A stretch of DNA of 64,000 nt from Fundidesulfovibrio terrae (GCF_022808915.1 NZ_JAKZFS010000001.1:496001-560000); one strand, 5' to 3'. Shown: positions 6,451-15,600, counted from the first letter of the stretch. Numbers and translations are program-made. Notes: a model not told the origin generated them from the sequence alone.

Positions 6451-8161
6451 CCTCTTGCTTCTGGCGCAGGAGGTCGCCCAGGCCGACACCCACTTCGGGG
6501 CCGGAGGTGCGGTATTCCTTGGCCTTGCGCTTGTCCTCGTCGTCCTTCAAGGACTTGATGGACAGGCCCAGGCGGCGCTCGTCGGCGCTGACGTGGATGA
6601 CGCGGGCTTCGATCTGGTCGTTTTCCTTGTACAGCTCGGCCGGGGTCTTCACCTTCTTGCGGCTGATCTCGGAGACGTGAACCAGGCCCTCGATGCCTTC
6701 CTCCACCTCGACGAACAGACCGAAGTCGGTGATGTTGGTCACGGTGCCCTTCACGGTGGCGCCCACGGGATAGCGGGCGGGCACGTCGTGCCAGGGGTCG
6801 TCGGAGAGCTGCTTGATGCCCAGGGTGAACTTCTCGGACTGCTTGTCGACGGTGAGCACCTTGGCGCGCACGACGTCACCCACCTTGAACATCTCGCCGG
6901 GGTGGCGGACCTTCTTGGTCCAGGAGATGTCGGACACGTGGATGAGGCCGTCGATGCCGTCCTCGATGCCGATGAAGATGCCGAACTCGGTGATGTTCTT
7001 CACCGTGCCCTCGAGCACCGCGCCCTCGGGGTAGCGGTCGGCCACCAGATCCCACGGGTTGGGCTTCACCTGCTTCATGCCGAGGCTGATGCGCTTCTTG
7101 TCGGGATCGACGCCAAGCACCACCACTTCGACCTCGTCGCCCAGGTGAACCATCTGGGACGGATGACGCAGCTTGCGGGTCCAGCTCATCTCGGAGATGT
7201 GCACCAGGCCCTCGACTCCGGCTTCCAGCTCGACGAACGCGCCGTAGTCCACCAGGTTGGTGACCTTGCCGGACATGCGGCGGTCCATGGGGTACTTGTC
7301 GGCGATGTTCTGCCAGGGGTCCGGGGTGAGCTGCTTCATGCCCAGGGAGACCTTCTGCTTCTCCTTGTCGAAGGAGAGCACCTTCAGCTCGAGCTCGTCG
7401 CCCAGGCTGACCATCTCCTTGGGATGCTTCACGCGCTTCCAGGACATGTCGGTGATGTGCATCAGGCCGTCCAGTCCGCCCAGGTCGACGAACACGCCGT
7501 ATTCGGTGATGTTCTTGACGCGGCCGGTGACGGTCTGGCCTTCCTCCAGGGTGGTGAGCAGGTCACGGCGCAGGGACTCGCGGCGCTCCTCGAGGAGCAC
7601 GCGGCGCGACACGATCACGTTGGAACGGCGGCGGTTGATCTTGAGAACGCGGAATTCGAATTCCTTGCCCACCAGAGCGTCCATGTCGGGCACGGGGCGC
7701 AGGTCCACGTGGGAGCCAGGCAGGAAGGCTTCGACGCCGCCCAGGTCCACGGTGTAGCCGCCCTTGATGCGCCGCTGGATGCGGCCGGTGATGATGTCGT
7801 CCTTGTCTTGGAGGTCTTCCAGCTTGTCGAAGAGCTGCATCCGCTTGGCGCGGTCGCGCGAAAGGTGGATGGTGCCCTCGGACTCGTTCTTGCCCACGAC
7901 GTAGACGTCGATCTCGTCGCCCACGCCGACGGTGACGTTGCCCTCGGGGTCGGTGAATTCCGACACCGGGATCTGGCCTTCGGACTTGAAGTTCACATCC
8001 ACCAGGATGTGCTCCTTGCCCACGCGCACCACCACGCCCTTGGTGATGACGCCTTCCTCGAGATCCCCGAAGTCTTCGTTCAGGTAGTTCTCGAGAGCGG
8101 CCTCGAAATTGACTTCCATGTCAGTGGGGGTAGAAGTTTCAGACTGTTCAGTGTTGACCAT
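6437..8161 (-). CDS. rpsA: 30S ribosomal protein S1
   Basis: The 574-residue protein has six S1/OB repeats, seen as recurring segments such as [31 protein letters not shown] and [16 protein letters not shown], each followed by a GLxHxSxxSW-type loop. S1 brings mRNA with weak Shine-Dalgarno sites to the 30S subunit. The ATG at 8161 is chosen because TTGGAGGT lies about ten bases upstream. A candidate promoter is at 8209-8237. The C-terminal end is short and acidic/basic ([11 protein letters not shown]). sppA follows with a 14-nt overlap. Confidence 0.96.
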   Translation of the reverse strand: MVNTEQSETSTPTDMEVNFEAALENYLNEDFGDLEEGVITKGVVVRVGKEHILVDVNFKSEGQIPVSEFTDPEGNVTVGVGDEIDVYVVGKNESEGTIHLSRDRAKRMQLFDKLEDLQDKDDIITGRIQRRIKGGYTVDLGGVEAFLPGSHVDLRPVPDMDALVGKEFEFRVLKINRRRSNVIVSRRVLLEERRESLRRDLLTTLEEGQTVTGRVKNITEYGVFVDLGGLDGLMHITDMSWKRVKHPKEMVSLGDELELKVLSFDKEKQKVSLGMKQLTPDPWQNIADKYPMDRRMSGKVTNLVDYGAFVELEAGVEGLVHISEMSWTRKLRHPSQMVHLGDEVEVVVLGVDPDKKRISLGMKQVKPNPWDLVADRYPEGAVLEGTVKNITEFGIFIGIEDGIDGLIHVSDISWTKKVRHPGEMFKVGDVVRAKVLTVDKQSEKFTLGIKQLSDDPWHDVPARYPVGATVKGTVTNITDFGLFVEVEEGIEGLVHVSEISRKKVKTPAELYKENDQIEARVIHVSADERRLGLSIKSLKDDEDKRKAKEYRTSGPEVGVGLGDLLRQKQEDAQQ

Positions 8162-8208
8162 GAGTTGGTTGACCTCCAACAGGATATTCCCTCGCAAAAG
8201 GATTCAGA

Positions 8209-8237
8209 CCCGTACCCGAAAAGCCCAGCACTGACAA
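8209..8237 (-). promoter_or_regulatory. Candidate sigma-70 promoter for rpsA
   Basis: Reading leftward: TTGTCA, a 17-bp spacer, TACGGG, about 50 bp upstream of the rpsA start. The -35 is good and the -10 is poor. Confidence 0.35.
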
Positions 8238-8254
8238 CCGATAAAACGCCCATC

Positions 8255-9556
8255 TCAAGCCTTTTCCAGGTTGTTTGAGAGCTTTTGCACAAGGACGCGG
8301 TCCACCCTTCTTCCGTCCATGTCCACCACCTCGAAACGGCAGCCGCCGTGCTCGAAGCTGTCGGCCACCGAAGGGATGCGCCCCAGGGCGTGCAGCACGA
8401 ATCCGGCCAGGGTCTGGAAGTCACCCTCGGGGGAGTCCTGGTCCAGAAGGTCGAACACCTCGGCCACCGGGGTCATGCCATCGATGAGCCAGGAGCCGTC
8501 CTGGCGCACGGCGATACGCGGCTCGCGGGAATCACCGGGCAGCACCAGGTCGCCCACGATGGCCCGCAGCACGTCGGTGAAGGTCACCAGCCCTTGCACG
8601 TCGCCGAACTCGTCCACCACCACGGCCAGGTTCTGTCCGGAAATCTTGAGCTGTTCCAGGAGCTTGAATGTGGTCGTCGTCTCCAGCACGTGGGGCGGTT
8701 GGATGAGCACCGGCAGAACGTCCAGGGCGCTCTCGCAGACGTTCACGGCCAGGAGGTCCTTGGCCTCGGCCACACCCAGCAGGTTGTCCAGGCCGCCGCG
8801 CACCACGGGGAAGCGGTTGAAGGGCGTGGCCCGGATGATCTCCGGGATGCGGCCTGGCTCGTCCAGGTCCAGGGTCACGATGCGCGAGCGGTGGGTCATG
8901 AGCGTGCCCACCGGGCGGTCGCCCAGGCGCATGACCCGCTCCAGCATGTCTCGCTCGGCCTCCTCCAGCACCCCGGCCGTGGCGGCCTGGCGCACCAGGA
9001 GCCTCAACTCCTCCTCGCTCACGTGGGAGGCGCGCTCTTCCTTCACCCCGAAGGCGCGGAGCACCAGCTTGGCGGACGCCGACAGCACCGTGGACAGGGG
9101 CGCGGCCACGGTGAGCATCACCGACACCGGCCGCGCCAGCCGGGAGGCTATGGCTTCGGGCGCGGCGATGGCCAGGCGCTTGGGCACGAGTTCGCCGATC
9201 ACCAGCGTGGCCAGGGTGATGCCCGCCACCACCAGGCCGAAGCCCAGCCCGCGCGCGTAGGGGGCCAGCGCGGGAATCTCCGCGAGCAGTTCCTCGGCGT
9301 GGTGGGCCAGCGAGGCTTCGCCGTAGGCGCCCGACAGGATGGTCAGCAGGGTGATGCCGATCTGGAGCGTGGCCAGGAATGCCTCGGGCTTCTCGGAGAG
9401 TTCCAGGGCGGTCCTGGCCCCGCTGCTTCCGCGCGAGGCCATCTGGGCCAGTTTGGCCTTGCGCGAGGTGACCACGGCCATCTCGGCCGCCACGAAGAAT
9501 CCGTTGGCCAGGATCAGCGCGAAAACAGCGCAGGATTGCAGGATGAAGGAGAGCAT
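8255..9556 (-). CDS. HlyC/CorC-family membrane protein (CNNM-CBS-CorC domains)
   Basis: The 433-residue protein has the standard layout: an N-terminal DUF21/CNNM transmembrane domain (about residues 1-190, opening with ALILANGFFVAAEMAVV and containing LVIGELVPKRLAI), a CBS pair (about 205-330, LMTHRSRIVTLDLDE and VVVDEFGDVQGLVTFTD), and a C-terminal CorC/HlyC domain (about 345-430) ending in the RRVDRVLVQKL type of strand. Members are linked to Mg2+/Co2+ efflux; the old name hemolysin is historical. It stands alone between rpsA and the uspA pair on the same strand, with no strong ribosome-binding site before the ATG at 9556. Confidence 0.88.
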   Translation of the reverse strand: MLSFILQSCAVFALILANGFFVAAEMAVVTSRKAKLAQMASRGSSGARTALELSEKPEAFLATLQIGITLLTILSGAYGEASLAHHAEELLAEIPALAPYARGLGFGLVVAGITLATLVIGELVPKRLAIAAPEAIASRLARPVSVMLTVAAPLSTVLSASAKLVLRAFGVKEERASHVSEEELRLLVRQAATAGVLEEAERDMLERVMRLGDRPVGTLMTHRSRIVTLDLDEPGRIPEIIRATPFNRFPVVRGGLDNLLGVAEAKDLLAVNVCESALDVLPVLIQPPHVLETTTTFKLLEQLKISGQNLAVVVDEFGDVQGLVTFTDVLRAIVGDLVLPGDSREPRIAVRQDGSWLIDGMTPVAEVFDLLDQDSPEGDFQTLAGFVLHALGRIPSVADSFEHGGCRFEVVDMDGRRVDRVLVQKLSNNLEKA

Positions 9557-9571
9557 GATCGCGTCCGTCTA

Positions 9572-9608
9572 CCGCCGGGCCGGGCGCGATGCAAGGCCCG
9601 CCCGGCGG
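9572..9608 (-). terminator. Hairpin between the uspA-like and corC-like genes
   Basis: CCGCCGGGC-C-GGGC / GCCC-G-CCCGGCGG with a ten-base loop, just downstream of the uspA-like stop. There is no T-run, so it may be a terminator or an mRNA-stabilising stem. Confidence 0.45.
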
Positions 9609-9631
9609 TCATGGGGCAGGGCGGGGGCGCG

Positions 9632-10096
9632 TCACGTCACCACCCACACCGCCCGGCCCTTGGAGTTGTGCACCGCGGCCTTGGACACGCTGCCCAGGAG
9701 AAGCTCCTCCCGGGCGCCCCGTCCCTGGCGGCCCAGCACCAGCACGCCGGCCCCGCGCCGGGTGCATTCGTCCAGGATGCACTGGGCCAGCGACGGGCAG
9801 CGCAGTTCCTGCACCTCCTCGGTGATGGCGGCCGGGTCGATTCCGGCCTTGGCCAGAATGCGGGAGTATTCCTCCAGATAGCCGATGGCCTCGGAGCGCT
9901 GGTTGGCGATCCATTCGAGGCGTTTGGCGGGATCGTTGGCGAAATAGTCCGGGTCGGGCTCGGCGACGACGTGGAGCAGCGTGAAGCGGAAGCCTCGCGT
10001 GCCGGCGAGCACCTCGGCCACATGCTCCACGGCGCGGCGGGAGTTGTCGGAGCCGTCCACCGCCACCAGGATGTGTCTGGCGCTTGCCTGTTCCAT
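9632..10096 (-). CDS. Universal stress protein (UspA family)
   Basis: A single Usp domain of 154 residues. The N-terminal strand HILVAVDGSDNSRRA and the C-terminal ATP-binding signature G-x2-G-x9-G-S (GRQGRGAREELLLGSVS) are both present, so this is an ATP-binding type. Two start codons are possible: ATG 10102 forms an ATGA overlap with the upstream stop, and ATG 10096 sits at proper spacing from the GGAGG. I chose the latter. It is coupled to the kinase-like gene upstream, which suggests that the two work together. Confidence 0.9.
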   Translation of the reverse strand: MEQASARHILVAVDGSDNSRRAVEHVAEVLAGTRGFRFTLLHVVAEPDPDYFANDPAKRLEWIANQRSEAIGYLEEYSRILAKAGIDPAAITEEVQELRCPSLAQCILDECTRRGAGVLVLGRQGRGAREELLLGSVSKAAVHNSKGRAVWVVT

Positions 10097-10098
10097 GG

Positions 10099-11082
10099 TC
10101 ATTCCTCCGGGAGCGGAAGGTCGTCCTGGATTGCCGCGAGGTCCTCGAGCATATCCCCGGCGTGCTGGTAGGACAGCGTCGCCTGGTTGGAAAACTGGAC
10201 CAGAATGCGGTTCAGGGATTCCGGGATGTAGGGGTAGAGCTTCTTCAGGTTGGCGACCCTGTTCTGCCAGACCAGCGAGGTGTCTTCCCAGTACAGGGTG
10301 TCGAACACGCCGGGATGGTCGCGCTTCACGTCGCTGACGATGGTGTCGCCCTTGCCAGCCAGAAATATCAGGATGTTGCCGAGCCCGATGATGTCCAGGC
10401 TGAAGATGTTCTCCAGGTGCAGGAAATTGTAGTCGAAATCGATCCAGCGGAAGCGGCCCGTGCAGGACTCTACCAGGATGTGGTCCCGGCGCACGTCGCC
10501 GTGCTTCTCCTCGAGCGAATGCAGCAGGGCGATGGCCTCCACACTCTCCATGAAGCGCCGGAACACCGCCGGAAACGCCTGGTGGAAATACTCCTCGTGG
10601 CCGCAGTCGAAGGCCAGGATTTCGTCCTGCAGGCTCCTGCCGGAGACCACCTCCAGGACGCGCACCCGGTTTCCTGCTTCGTCGAGCAGGGTGGTCCCCT
10701 GCATGAAGCCGGGGTTGCCCCGCACCAGCTCCAGGATGCGTGATTCCTTGCCCGGGCTGCGGAAGCACTCGACCTCCATGTCGCCGATGCGGGTGTTGAA
10801 TCGCTCGTAGAAGACCAGCTTGAGGATGTTGCGTTCGCACGTGGCCAGGTTCCTGGCGCGCTTGACCCAGTATTTCACCTCGTCGTCCAGGCCGAAGCGG
10901 CCCTCGCGGGCGTTGTTCCCCACGAGGAAGCGGTGGGTCTCGTCCAGGAAGATCACGTCGCCGGAGTTGATGGAATAGAAATCGGTGGTGTCGGTGAAGA
11001 TGCGGGGAGCCTCGAGTTCCCGTCCGGGGAACAGGCGGTGCAGATCCTCGAGGATTTGGTCCCGGCAGGCCGGCATGTCCAT
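10099..11082 (-). CDS. Protein kinase-like (APH/RIO-type fold) protein
   Basis: The 327-residue product carries a weak but recognisable kinase-like C-lobe: HGDVRRDHILVES at about residue 198 fits the catalytic-loop pattern HGDxxxxNil (with His in place of Asn), and FRWIDFDYNF fits the metal-binding IDFD. The N-lobe is not obvious by eye, although a Lys in LKLVFYERFN might serve. It probably acts on a protein or small molecule. The stop overlaps the uspA-like gene by ATGA, giving a two-gene operon. It could also be catalytically weak, because the Asn of the loop is replaced. Confidence 0.6.
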   Translation of the reverse strand: MDMPACRDQILEDLHRLFPGRELEAPRIFTDTTDFYSINSGDVIFLDETHRFLVGNNAREGRFGLDDEVKYWVKRARNLATCERNILKLVFYERFNTRIGDMEVECFRSPGKESRILELVRGNPGFMQGTTLLDEAGNRVRVLEVVSGRSLQDEILAFDCGHEEYFHQAFPAVFRRFMESVEAIALLHSLEEKHGDVRRDHILVESCTGRFRWIDFDYNFLHLENIFSLDIIGLGNILIFLAGKGDTIVSDVKRDHPGVFDTLYWEDTSLVWQNRVANLKKLYPYIPESLNRILVQFSNQATLSYQHAGDMLEDLAAIQDDLPLPEE

Positions 11083-11238
11083 GGCTTTCCACCTCAGATA
11101 CCCTGATGCATGGACGCACGGGGGGAGTCAAGAGGGGGATGAAACCCTTGGGGCGCGCGGCCTCGTTCTCGACAGCGCGGGCCGCTTGGTGTACCCCCAA
11201 ACTAGCATATTTCCAGGACATCACCAGGAGCGCCGCCA

Positions 11239-11967
11239 ATGCCCGAAGAACAGAGGATTTTCACGCTGGACGAGCTGGCCAGGTACGACGGTAAGGACGG
11301 CCGCCCGGCCTACGTGGCCTACAAGGGCAAGGTGGTGGACGTGACCGGCTCCAAGCTCTGGAAGGCCGGACGCCACATGAACCGCCACGACGCAGGGCTG
11401 GACCTCACCGTGGACTTCTCCCAGGCCCCCCACGACGAGGACCGCCTGGCCCGCTACCCCCAGGTTGGGGTGGTGGCCGTGGAGTGCGCCGTGGAACGCA
11501 AGGACGGCCACGACCAGGAACTTCCCTGGCTCCTGCGCAAGAGCCCCTTCTTCCGTCGTCATCCCCACCCCATGACCGTGCACTTCCCCATCGCCTTCGC
11601 CACGGGAGCGGTGATGTTCCTGGCGCTCTACCTGGTGACCGGGGCGGACCTCTGCGAGGCCGCCGTGCACGCCATGAACATCGCCGGGGTACTTTTCACG
11701 CCCGTGGCCATCGTCACGGGCTTCTTCACCTGGAAATACAATTACGCCCTGAACTTCATGACGCCCGTCAAGGTGAAGCTTCTGCTTTCGCCCGTGCTGC
11801 TGCTCCAGTTCGCGGCGGCGGTTATCTGGTGGATGGTGAATCCGGCAGTGCTTTCCGGCGGCGGAGCGGGGGCGTCCCGGTTCGCGCTGCTGGTGGCCTC
11901 AATGCTGCCGGTAATGGGGGTTGTCGGCTGGTTCGGAGCGGGGCTTACGTTCCCCACGCACGAGTAG
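11239..11967 (+). CDS. Cytochrome b5-like domain fused to DUF2231-like membrane domain
   Basis: The 242-residue product begins with a cytochrome b5-like module (FTLDELARYDGKDGRPAYVA, then KGKVVDVTGSKLWKAGRH). The candidate axial histidines differ from the classical HPGG form: HMNRHDAG and APHDEDRL. From about residue 105 there are four hydrophobic helices starting at HPHPMTVHFPIAFATGAVMF, typical of DUF2231 proteins, with a conserved His/Pro start. A membrane haem protein with a redox or stress role is likely but unproven. The start has AGGAG upstream. It is divergent from the kinase/uspA pair. Confidence 0.75.
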   Translation: MPEEQRIFTLDELARYDGKDGRPAYVAYKGKVVDVTGSKLWKAGRHMNRHDAGLDLTVDFSQAPHDEDRLARYPQVGVVAVECAVERKDGHDQELPWLLRKSPFFRRHPHPMTVHFPIAFATGAVMFLALYLVTGADLCEAAVHAMNIAGVLFTPVAIVTGFFTWKYNYALNFMTPVKVKLLLSPVLLLQFAAAVIWWMVNPAVLSGGGAGASRFALLVASMLPVMGVVGWFGAGLTFPTHE

Positions 11968-12076
11968 GAGCAAGAGTTCAAGAAAGAGAAGAGGAAGATG
12001 CCTTCGGCGGCTTCGCGCAGACCGGCGGGGAATCATCCGGGCGCGGACCGGCGTCGGAAGAATCGGGAGAAGGGTG

Positions 12077-12286
12077 ATGAATAATCTGCTCGAGTACAAA
12101 TACCTGGTTCCGTTGGCGCTCGTCCTGGGCTTCGCGCCGTTCTACCCGCAGCCCCACATCATGGAGAAACTGCACATGCTCTTCGAAGGGACGCTCAAGA
12201 AGCCCATCGATATCTTCGATCTCTTCTGGCACGCGTGGCCCTTCGCCCTGCTGGGATACAAGGTCTACCGCGACCTGACGAGTTGA
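12077..12286 (+). CDS. Small membrane protein (69 aa)
   Basis: The ATG at 12077 is preceded by GAGAAGGGTG. The product has an N-terminal hydrophobic helix (YLVPLALVLGFAPFY), an amphipathic middle (PHIMEKLHMLFEGTLKKP) and a second hydrophobic segment (DLFWHAWPFALLGYKVY). It resembles small uncharacterised inner-membrane proteins of proteobacteria whose name I cannot state with certainty. It follows the cytochrome b5-like gene by about 110 bp on the same strand and may be co-transcribed. Confidence 0.65.
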   Translation: MNNLLEYKYLVPLALVLGFAPFYPQPHIMEKLHMLFEGTLKKPIDIFDLFWHAWPFALLGYKVYRDLTS

Positions 12287-12381
12287 GCTTCACGGCCGCT
12301 CACGCCCCCTGAAGCCATACCGGATCCGGGGAAAGAAGTTCCCTGGCGGGGGAAGCCGCAGCGCCCTCTTCCCCTTCTTCC

Positions 12382-13320
12382 CTACCGGACCGCCATCCAG
12401 GCCACCACAGCCCCGAGCATCACCAGCGGGAAGTAGCTAGCTTTCGTGAACAGCTTCGAGGCGCTGTACCGCGAAGGGGCGATCATAAGCATGCGCGCCT
12501 GCCAGGGCATGATCCAGATGTTGAGCGCCGTGGCCGCGATCACCAGCGTTTTCGGTAGCTTGGCCGCAGACAGCCCCAGCAGCGCCCCGGCCAGAACCGT
12601 GGCCGCGCACAGCGTCCAGAAGCTCACCCTGGCCGCGCGTGCGGTGCCGAGCACCACGCACATGGTCTTGGCTCCCTGGCGGCGGTCCAGCTCAAGGTCG
12701 AACCAGTCGGCCGGGATGTTCTGCCCGCCAATCTCCCAGCAGAAAGTGATGCAGAAGAGCAGGGCCGGGAACCAGAGCGGTGCGGCCGGGTCCACGGCCA
12801 GCACGGCGGCCACGCCGCCCAGCGACTTGACCACGCCGTTCACGAGCGCGCGCAGGTGGCTCACCTTGAGCAGCCAGCAGTAGCCCACCTCCAGGGCGCA
12901 TCCTCCCAGCAGCAGCAGGGCGCACACGGGGTTGAGAATGTACGCGCCCAGAAGGGAAGCCACGGCCCAGCAACCGGCCCAGACGAGCCCCTCGCGCATG
13001 GAGATCAGGCCCATGGCCATGGGGTGGCGGGCGTAGACGGCGTCCAGGTAGCCGGAGTTGTCGCCCTGCCCGTCAAGAAAGTTGTTCCGGTCGGTCTTGT
13101 AGTCGGCCAGGTCGTTCAGGGCGTAGACGGCGGTGTACCCCGCGAACACGGTGAAGATGCCCAGCAGCATGACGCCGGCTGGAGGGCATTTCCCGAGCCA
13201 GAGCAGGGCGGCGGCCACGGGCATGGCCATGTCCATGACTCCGTGCGGTGTGCGCGACAGGGCCAGGAACGGTTTGAGGCGGTTGAAGGCCCCGGAGGGC
13301 AGGGCCGCGGACAACTGCAT
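12382..13320 (-). CDS. UbiA-family prenyltransferase
   Basis: A 312-residue polytopic membrane protein. The UbiA aspartate-rich motifs are visible: NDLADYKTDRNN (NDxxDxxxD, about residue 70) in the first catalytic loop and DLELDRRQGAKT (DxxxD, about residue 205) in the second, with eight or nine hydrophobic segments. These enzymes transfer a prenyl chain to an aromatic or related acceptor (quinone, haem O or archaeol-type lipids); the acceptor here is unknown. AGGAG precedes the ATG at 13320. A SAM methyltransferase lies upstream on the same strand, and MenG/UbiE lies about 2.6 kb away. Confidence 0.85.
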   Translation of the reverse strand: MQLSAALPSGAFNRLKPFLALSRTPHGVMDMAMPVAAALLWLGKCPPAGVMLLGIFTVFAGYTAVYALNDLADYKTDRNNFLDGQGDNSGYLDAVYARHPMAMGLISMREGLVWAGCWAVASLLGAYILNPVCALLLLGGCALEVGYCWLLKVSHLRALVNGVVKSLGGVAAVLAVDPAAPLWFPALLFCITFCWEIGGQNIPADWFDLELDRRQGAKTMCVVLGTARAARVSFWTLCAATVLAGALLGLSAAKLPKTLVIAATALNIWIMPWQARMLMIAPSRYSASKLFTKASYFPLVMLGAVVAWMAVR

Positions 13321-13415
13321 GAAGGCTCCTCTTGCTTAGTGGTCCTGTTCCGGGTCGCTGGTTCCCAGACCCTTGAAAACCCGGTGCCGAGAGGCGGGGT
13401 CGGCCAGGACCTGGG

Positions 13416-14030
13416 TCATGGGTCTTCCCTCTTGACGGCGACGCCCAGCATGGTCATGTGCGACTCGTGGTGTCCCGGCAGCAGGACGAGCCCCTTGTCG
13501 GCCAGGGCCGCCTTGAACTGCGGGGCCTGGAAGCGGTCGTGCTCGGGGTGGGCCACCACGTGCCGCAAAAAGGCGTTGGCGTAGAGCCCCTGGAAGATCT
13601 CCTCGATGTAGAAGGCCCCGCCGGGCTTGAGCACCCGGGCCACCTCGGCGATGCCGCGCCGCCAGTCCTCCAGGTGGTGGACGATGCCGAAATTGAACAC
13701 GGCGTCCAGGCTGGCGGATTCGCAGGGCAAGTTCTGGGCGTCGCCTTCAATGACTTCGGCCACTCCGTCCGCCACCGGTCCTGCCAGGCGCTTGCGCGCC
13801 AGGCGCAGCATGGCCGGGTCGGGGTCCAGAGCGGTGAGCTTGCGGGGCTTGAAATATTCCAGGATGAGCTGCGCCCCGGCCCCGTTGCCGCAGCCGATCT
13901 CCAGCGCGTCGCCTCCCGGGGCCATCTTGCGCATGCCGCGCCACATCTGGGCCTGGCCGCGCTGGATGAAGCGGCGCACGAACGAATTGCAGAAGAAGCG
14001 TTCCGGCCAGTTCACGAACATGACCGGCAT
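13416..14030 (-). CDS. Class I SAM-dependent methyltransferase
   Basis: The 204-residue Rossmann-fold methyltransferase shows motif I LEIGCGNGAGAQL, the acidic ALDPDPAML, the motif II/III region DAVFNFGIVHHLEDW and the post-motif LKPGGAFYIEEIF. The order and the HHLEDWRRG segment fit the methyltransferase type 11 group. The substrate cannot be told from the sequence. Its position just upstream of a UbiA prenyltransferase on the same strand (about 95 bp gap) allows a shared lipid or quinone modification pathway, but that is inference. Confidence 0.8.
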   Translation of the reverse strand: MPVMFVNWPERFFCNSFVRRFIQRGQAQMWRGMRKMAPGGDALEIGCGNGAGAQLILEYFKPRKLTALDPDPAMLRLARKRLAGPVADGVAEVIEGDAQNLPCESASLDAVFNFGIVHHLEDWRRGIAEVARVLKPGGAFYIEEIFQGLYANAFLRHVVAHPEHDRFQAPQFKAALADKGLVLLPGHHESHMTMLGVAVKREDP

Positions 14031-14100
14031 CCGGGGCTAAGGGTGCGTTTTTCCATCATTTAGAAATAATGACGAACACCACCCGAGGTGTCAAGGAAGA

Positions 14101-14138
14101 ACGGGCGCGGATACACCGGGACATGCGGCCGCGCCCGT
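14101..14138 (-). terminator. Terminator of the secreted-protein gene
   Basis: Perfect 10-bp stem ACGGGCGCGG/CCGCGCCCGT with an 18-base loop. Read leftward it is followed by TTCTTCCTT. Confidence 0.55.
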
Positions 14139-14150
14139 CACAAAGACCGC

Positions 14151-14651
14151 CTATTTCTTCTTGGCTTCCTTGAACTTGATCATCACGCCTTCGGCCTCGG
14201 CGGTCAGCTCAAGGCCCTTAGTCCTAGAGCGCAGCTCGAGTTCCACGCCGTTTGAGTTCTTGAGCCAGATCTCGCCCTTGCCCTCGGTCCCGGTGTAGCC
14301 GCTCTTGAGCTGCACGTAGGCCCCGGGGAAATCCTCGATCCGGGTGAGGTTGTAAACCTCGCCCTCGCATACGGCCTTGGACCCGCCGAACTCGCCGATG
14401 CCGATGCCGCCCAGCTCGAAGGCGTAGGTCTTGCCGCGGAAGGTCAGCGTGCCTTTGCCCCCGGAAGCGCCTATGAGGAACCCTGCCTGCCCCAGGGTCA
14501 GGGAGACCTTGCCCGAGGGCGAATCCGCCTTGGCCGCGGGTTTCGGAGGGGCTTTATCCTGGGACAGGGCGGCCTGGGGCGCGAGAAGCGCCGTTACGGC
14601 AAAACAGCAGAGCAGGATGCTCAAGACCTTCATCGCGGTGCGGATGTTCAT
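14151..14651 (-). CDS. Secreted hypothetical protein
   Basis: The ATG at 14651 follows GGGGAGGAGCGACATC. The 166-residue product has a signal peptide (MKVLSILLCCFAVTALLAPQAALSQ) and then a glycine-rich beta-type domain with repeated short strands (GKGTLTFRGKTYAFELGGIGIGEF, VYNLTRIEDFPGAYVQLKSG) ending KFKEAKKK. It resembles small periplasmic proteins with a lipid-associated or YSC84-like strand pattern, but no family is certain. Hydrophilic mature region; probably soluble in the periplasm. Confidence 0.7.
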   Translation of the reverse strand: MNIRTAMKVLSILLCCFAVTALLAPQAALSQDKAPPKPAAKADSPSGKVSLTLGQAGFLIGASGGKGTLTFRGKTYAFELGGIGIGEFGGSKAVCEGEVYNLTRIEDFPGAYVQLKSGYTGTEGKGEIWLKNSNGVELELRSRTKGLELTAEAEGVMIKFKEAKKK

Positions 14652-14782
14652 GATGTCGCTCCTCCCCGGGATTGGACGCATGGATTATTCTTCATGCCAT
14701 ATCCGCGTGGGAATGACACGGGTGTTTTTCCTTTTTCAGGGCCTGGGGCTGGCTCAAGGACGGCAACGTATGGGGCGGCCCG

Positions 14783-14977
14783 TCATTCCTTGTGCGCACG
14801 GTGGCTTTTCTTGGGTTCCCCCATCATGGACTTGAAGATGGTGGTGACGTAGGCGAAATAGTCCTCGGCCTTGCCTTCCTCCCTGGCCCGCTTCATGGCC
14901 TCCTTCCATTTCTCCTCGGCCTCCTCCAGGGGCATGCCGTGTTCCTCGGCCAGTTTCTTCACGTACCCGGTAGGCAT
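14783..14977 (-). CDS. Small charged hypothetical protein (64 aa)
   Basis: ATG 14977 is chosen because CAGGGAGGCTCCC precedes it. The longer open frame upstream reads as unlikely Arg/Ala-rich sequence. The product is helical and highly charged (KKLAEEHGMPLEEAEEKWKE, then AREEGKAEDYFAYVTTIFKS) and ends in a basic KKSHRAHKE tail. It resembles small soluble proteins found in many proteobacteria and phages, of unknown role. It is a stand-alone gene between two secreted-protein genes. Confidence 0.65.
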   Translation of the reverse strand: MPTGYVKKLAEEHGMPLEEAEEKWKEAMKRAREEGKAEDYFAYVTTIFKSMMGEPKKSHRAHKE

Positions 14978-15063
14978 GGGAGCCTCCCTGCGGACGGCGG
15001 CCCTGGCCGCCTCGTTTGCCCCGCCGGAGGCGCTCCCGTACGCAAGCGCCTCCGGACCAGGCG

Positions 15064-15600
15064 TCAGCGGCCCGGACATCCGCTGCGTATGGCCTCGCAG
15101 TCGCTTATGCAGTTGGGCCGGTCGTAGCGCTGCCTGGGCGAGATGCCCTCGCATCCGGCCATGCAGTTTCGCCACTGGCTTTCACACGATTCCATGCTTC
15201 TCGCCGGGGCGACGGGAACATACACTTCGGGCTGCCTGGGGATGATGACGGCCTGGGGGGGAGGGCTCAGGTCCTCGATGTAGATCACCGTGCCGGTCGG
15301 TTCGCGGTAGTAGAGCCGGCCCGTGGGGTCGGAAATGTAGGCCCGCTCGTCGCCCTCGATGTAGTAGAGGCCGCCGCCGGTCTGGATCTCCTGGCGTACG
15401 ATGAGGTGCAGCGCCCCTCTGCTGTCCACGTAGTAGTCCTGCTCGGCCTGGCGGACGATGCGTGGGGCCGGAGCGGGCGCGACGACGGTTTCGGTGGATC
15501 GGGAGGCCGCTTGTTGTTTGGCGCAGCCCGGGAGGATAAGGAGCAACAGCAATCCGGAAAATGAGGACAGTAAAACCAGCTTCATGCAACGTATGGACAT
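15064..15600 (-). CDS. Lipoprotein with Cys-rich C-terminus
   Basis: The ATG at 15600 follows GGAGGATCGCC. The signal peptide ends in a lipobox (LILPGC), so Cys26 is the likely lipidated residue. The middle holds repeated Tyr-rich short strands (DYYVDSRGALHLIV, GLYYIEGDERAYISD, GRLYYREPTGTVIYIED), which look like a small beta-repeat unit of about 16 residues. The C-terminus has six cysteines in 45 residues (SCESQWRNCMAGCEG, NCISDCEAIRSGC), probably disulfide-bonded in the periplasm. No family recognised; an envelope structural role is plausible. Confidence 0.7.
   Translation of the reverse strand: MSIRCMKLVLLSSFSGLLLLLILPGCAKQQAASRSTETVVAPAPAPRIVRQAEQDYYVDSRGALHLIVRQEIQTGGGLYYIEGDERAYISDPTGRLYYREPTGTVIYIEDLSPPPQAVIIPRQPEVYVPVAPARSMESCESQWRNCMAGCEGISPRQRYDRPNCISDCEAIRSGCPGR

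Noticed and set aside
6341-8278. 645-codon open frame on the + strand opposite rpsA
   Set aside because: Antisense shadow of a GC-rich gene; the rpsA frame has six clear S1 domains and a ribosome-binding site. The + product has low-complexity Val/Leu/His composition.
9632-11239. 535-aa frame extending UspA upstream
   Set aside because: The upstream part is antiparallel composition noise overlapping the kinase-like gene; the UspA start is fixed by GGAGG near 10103.
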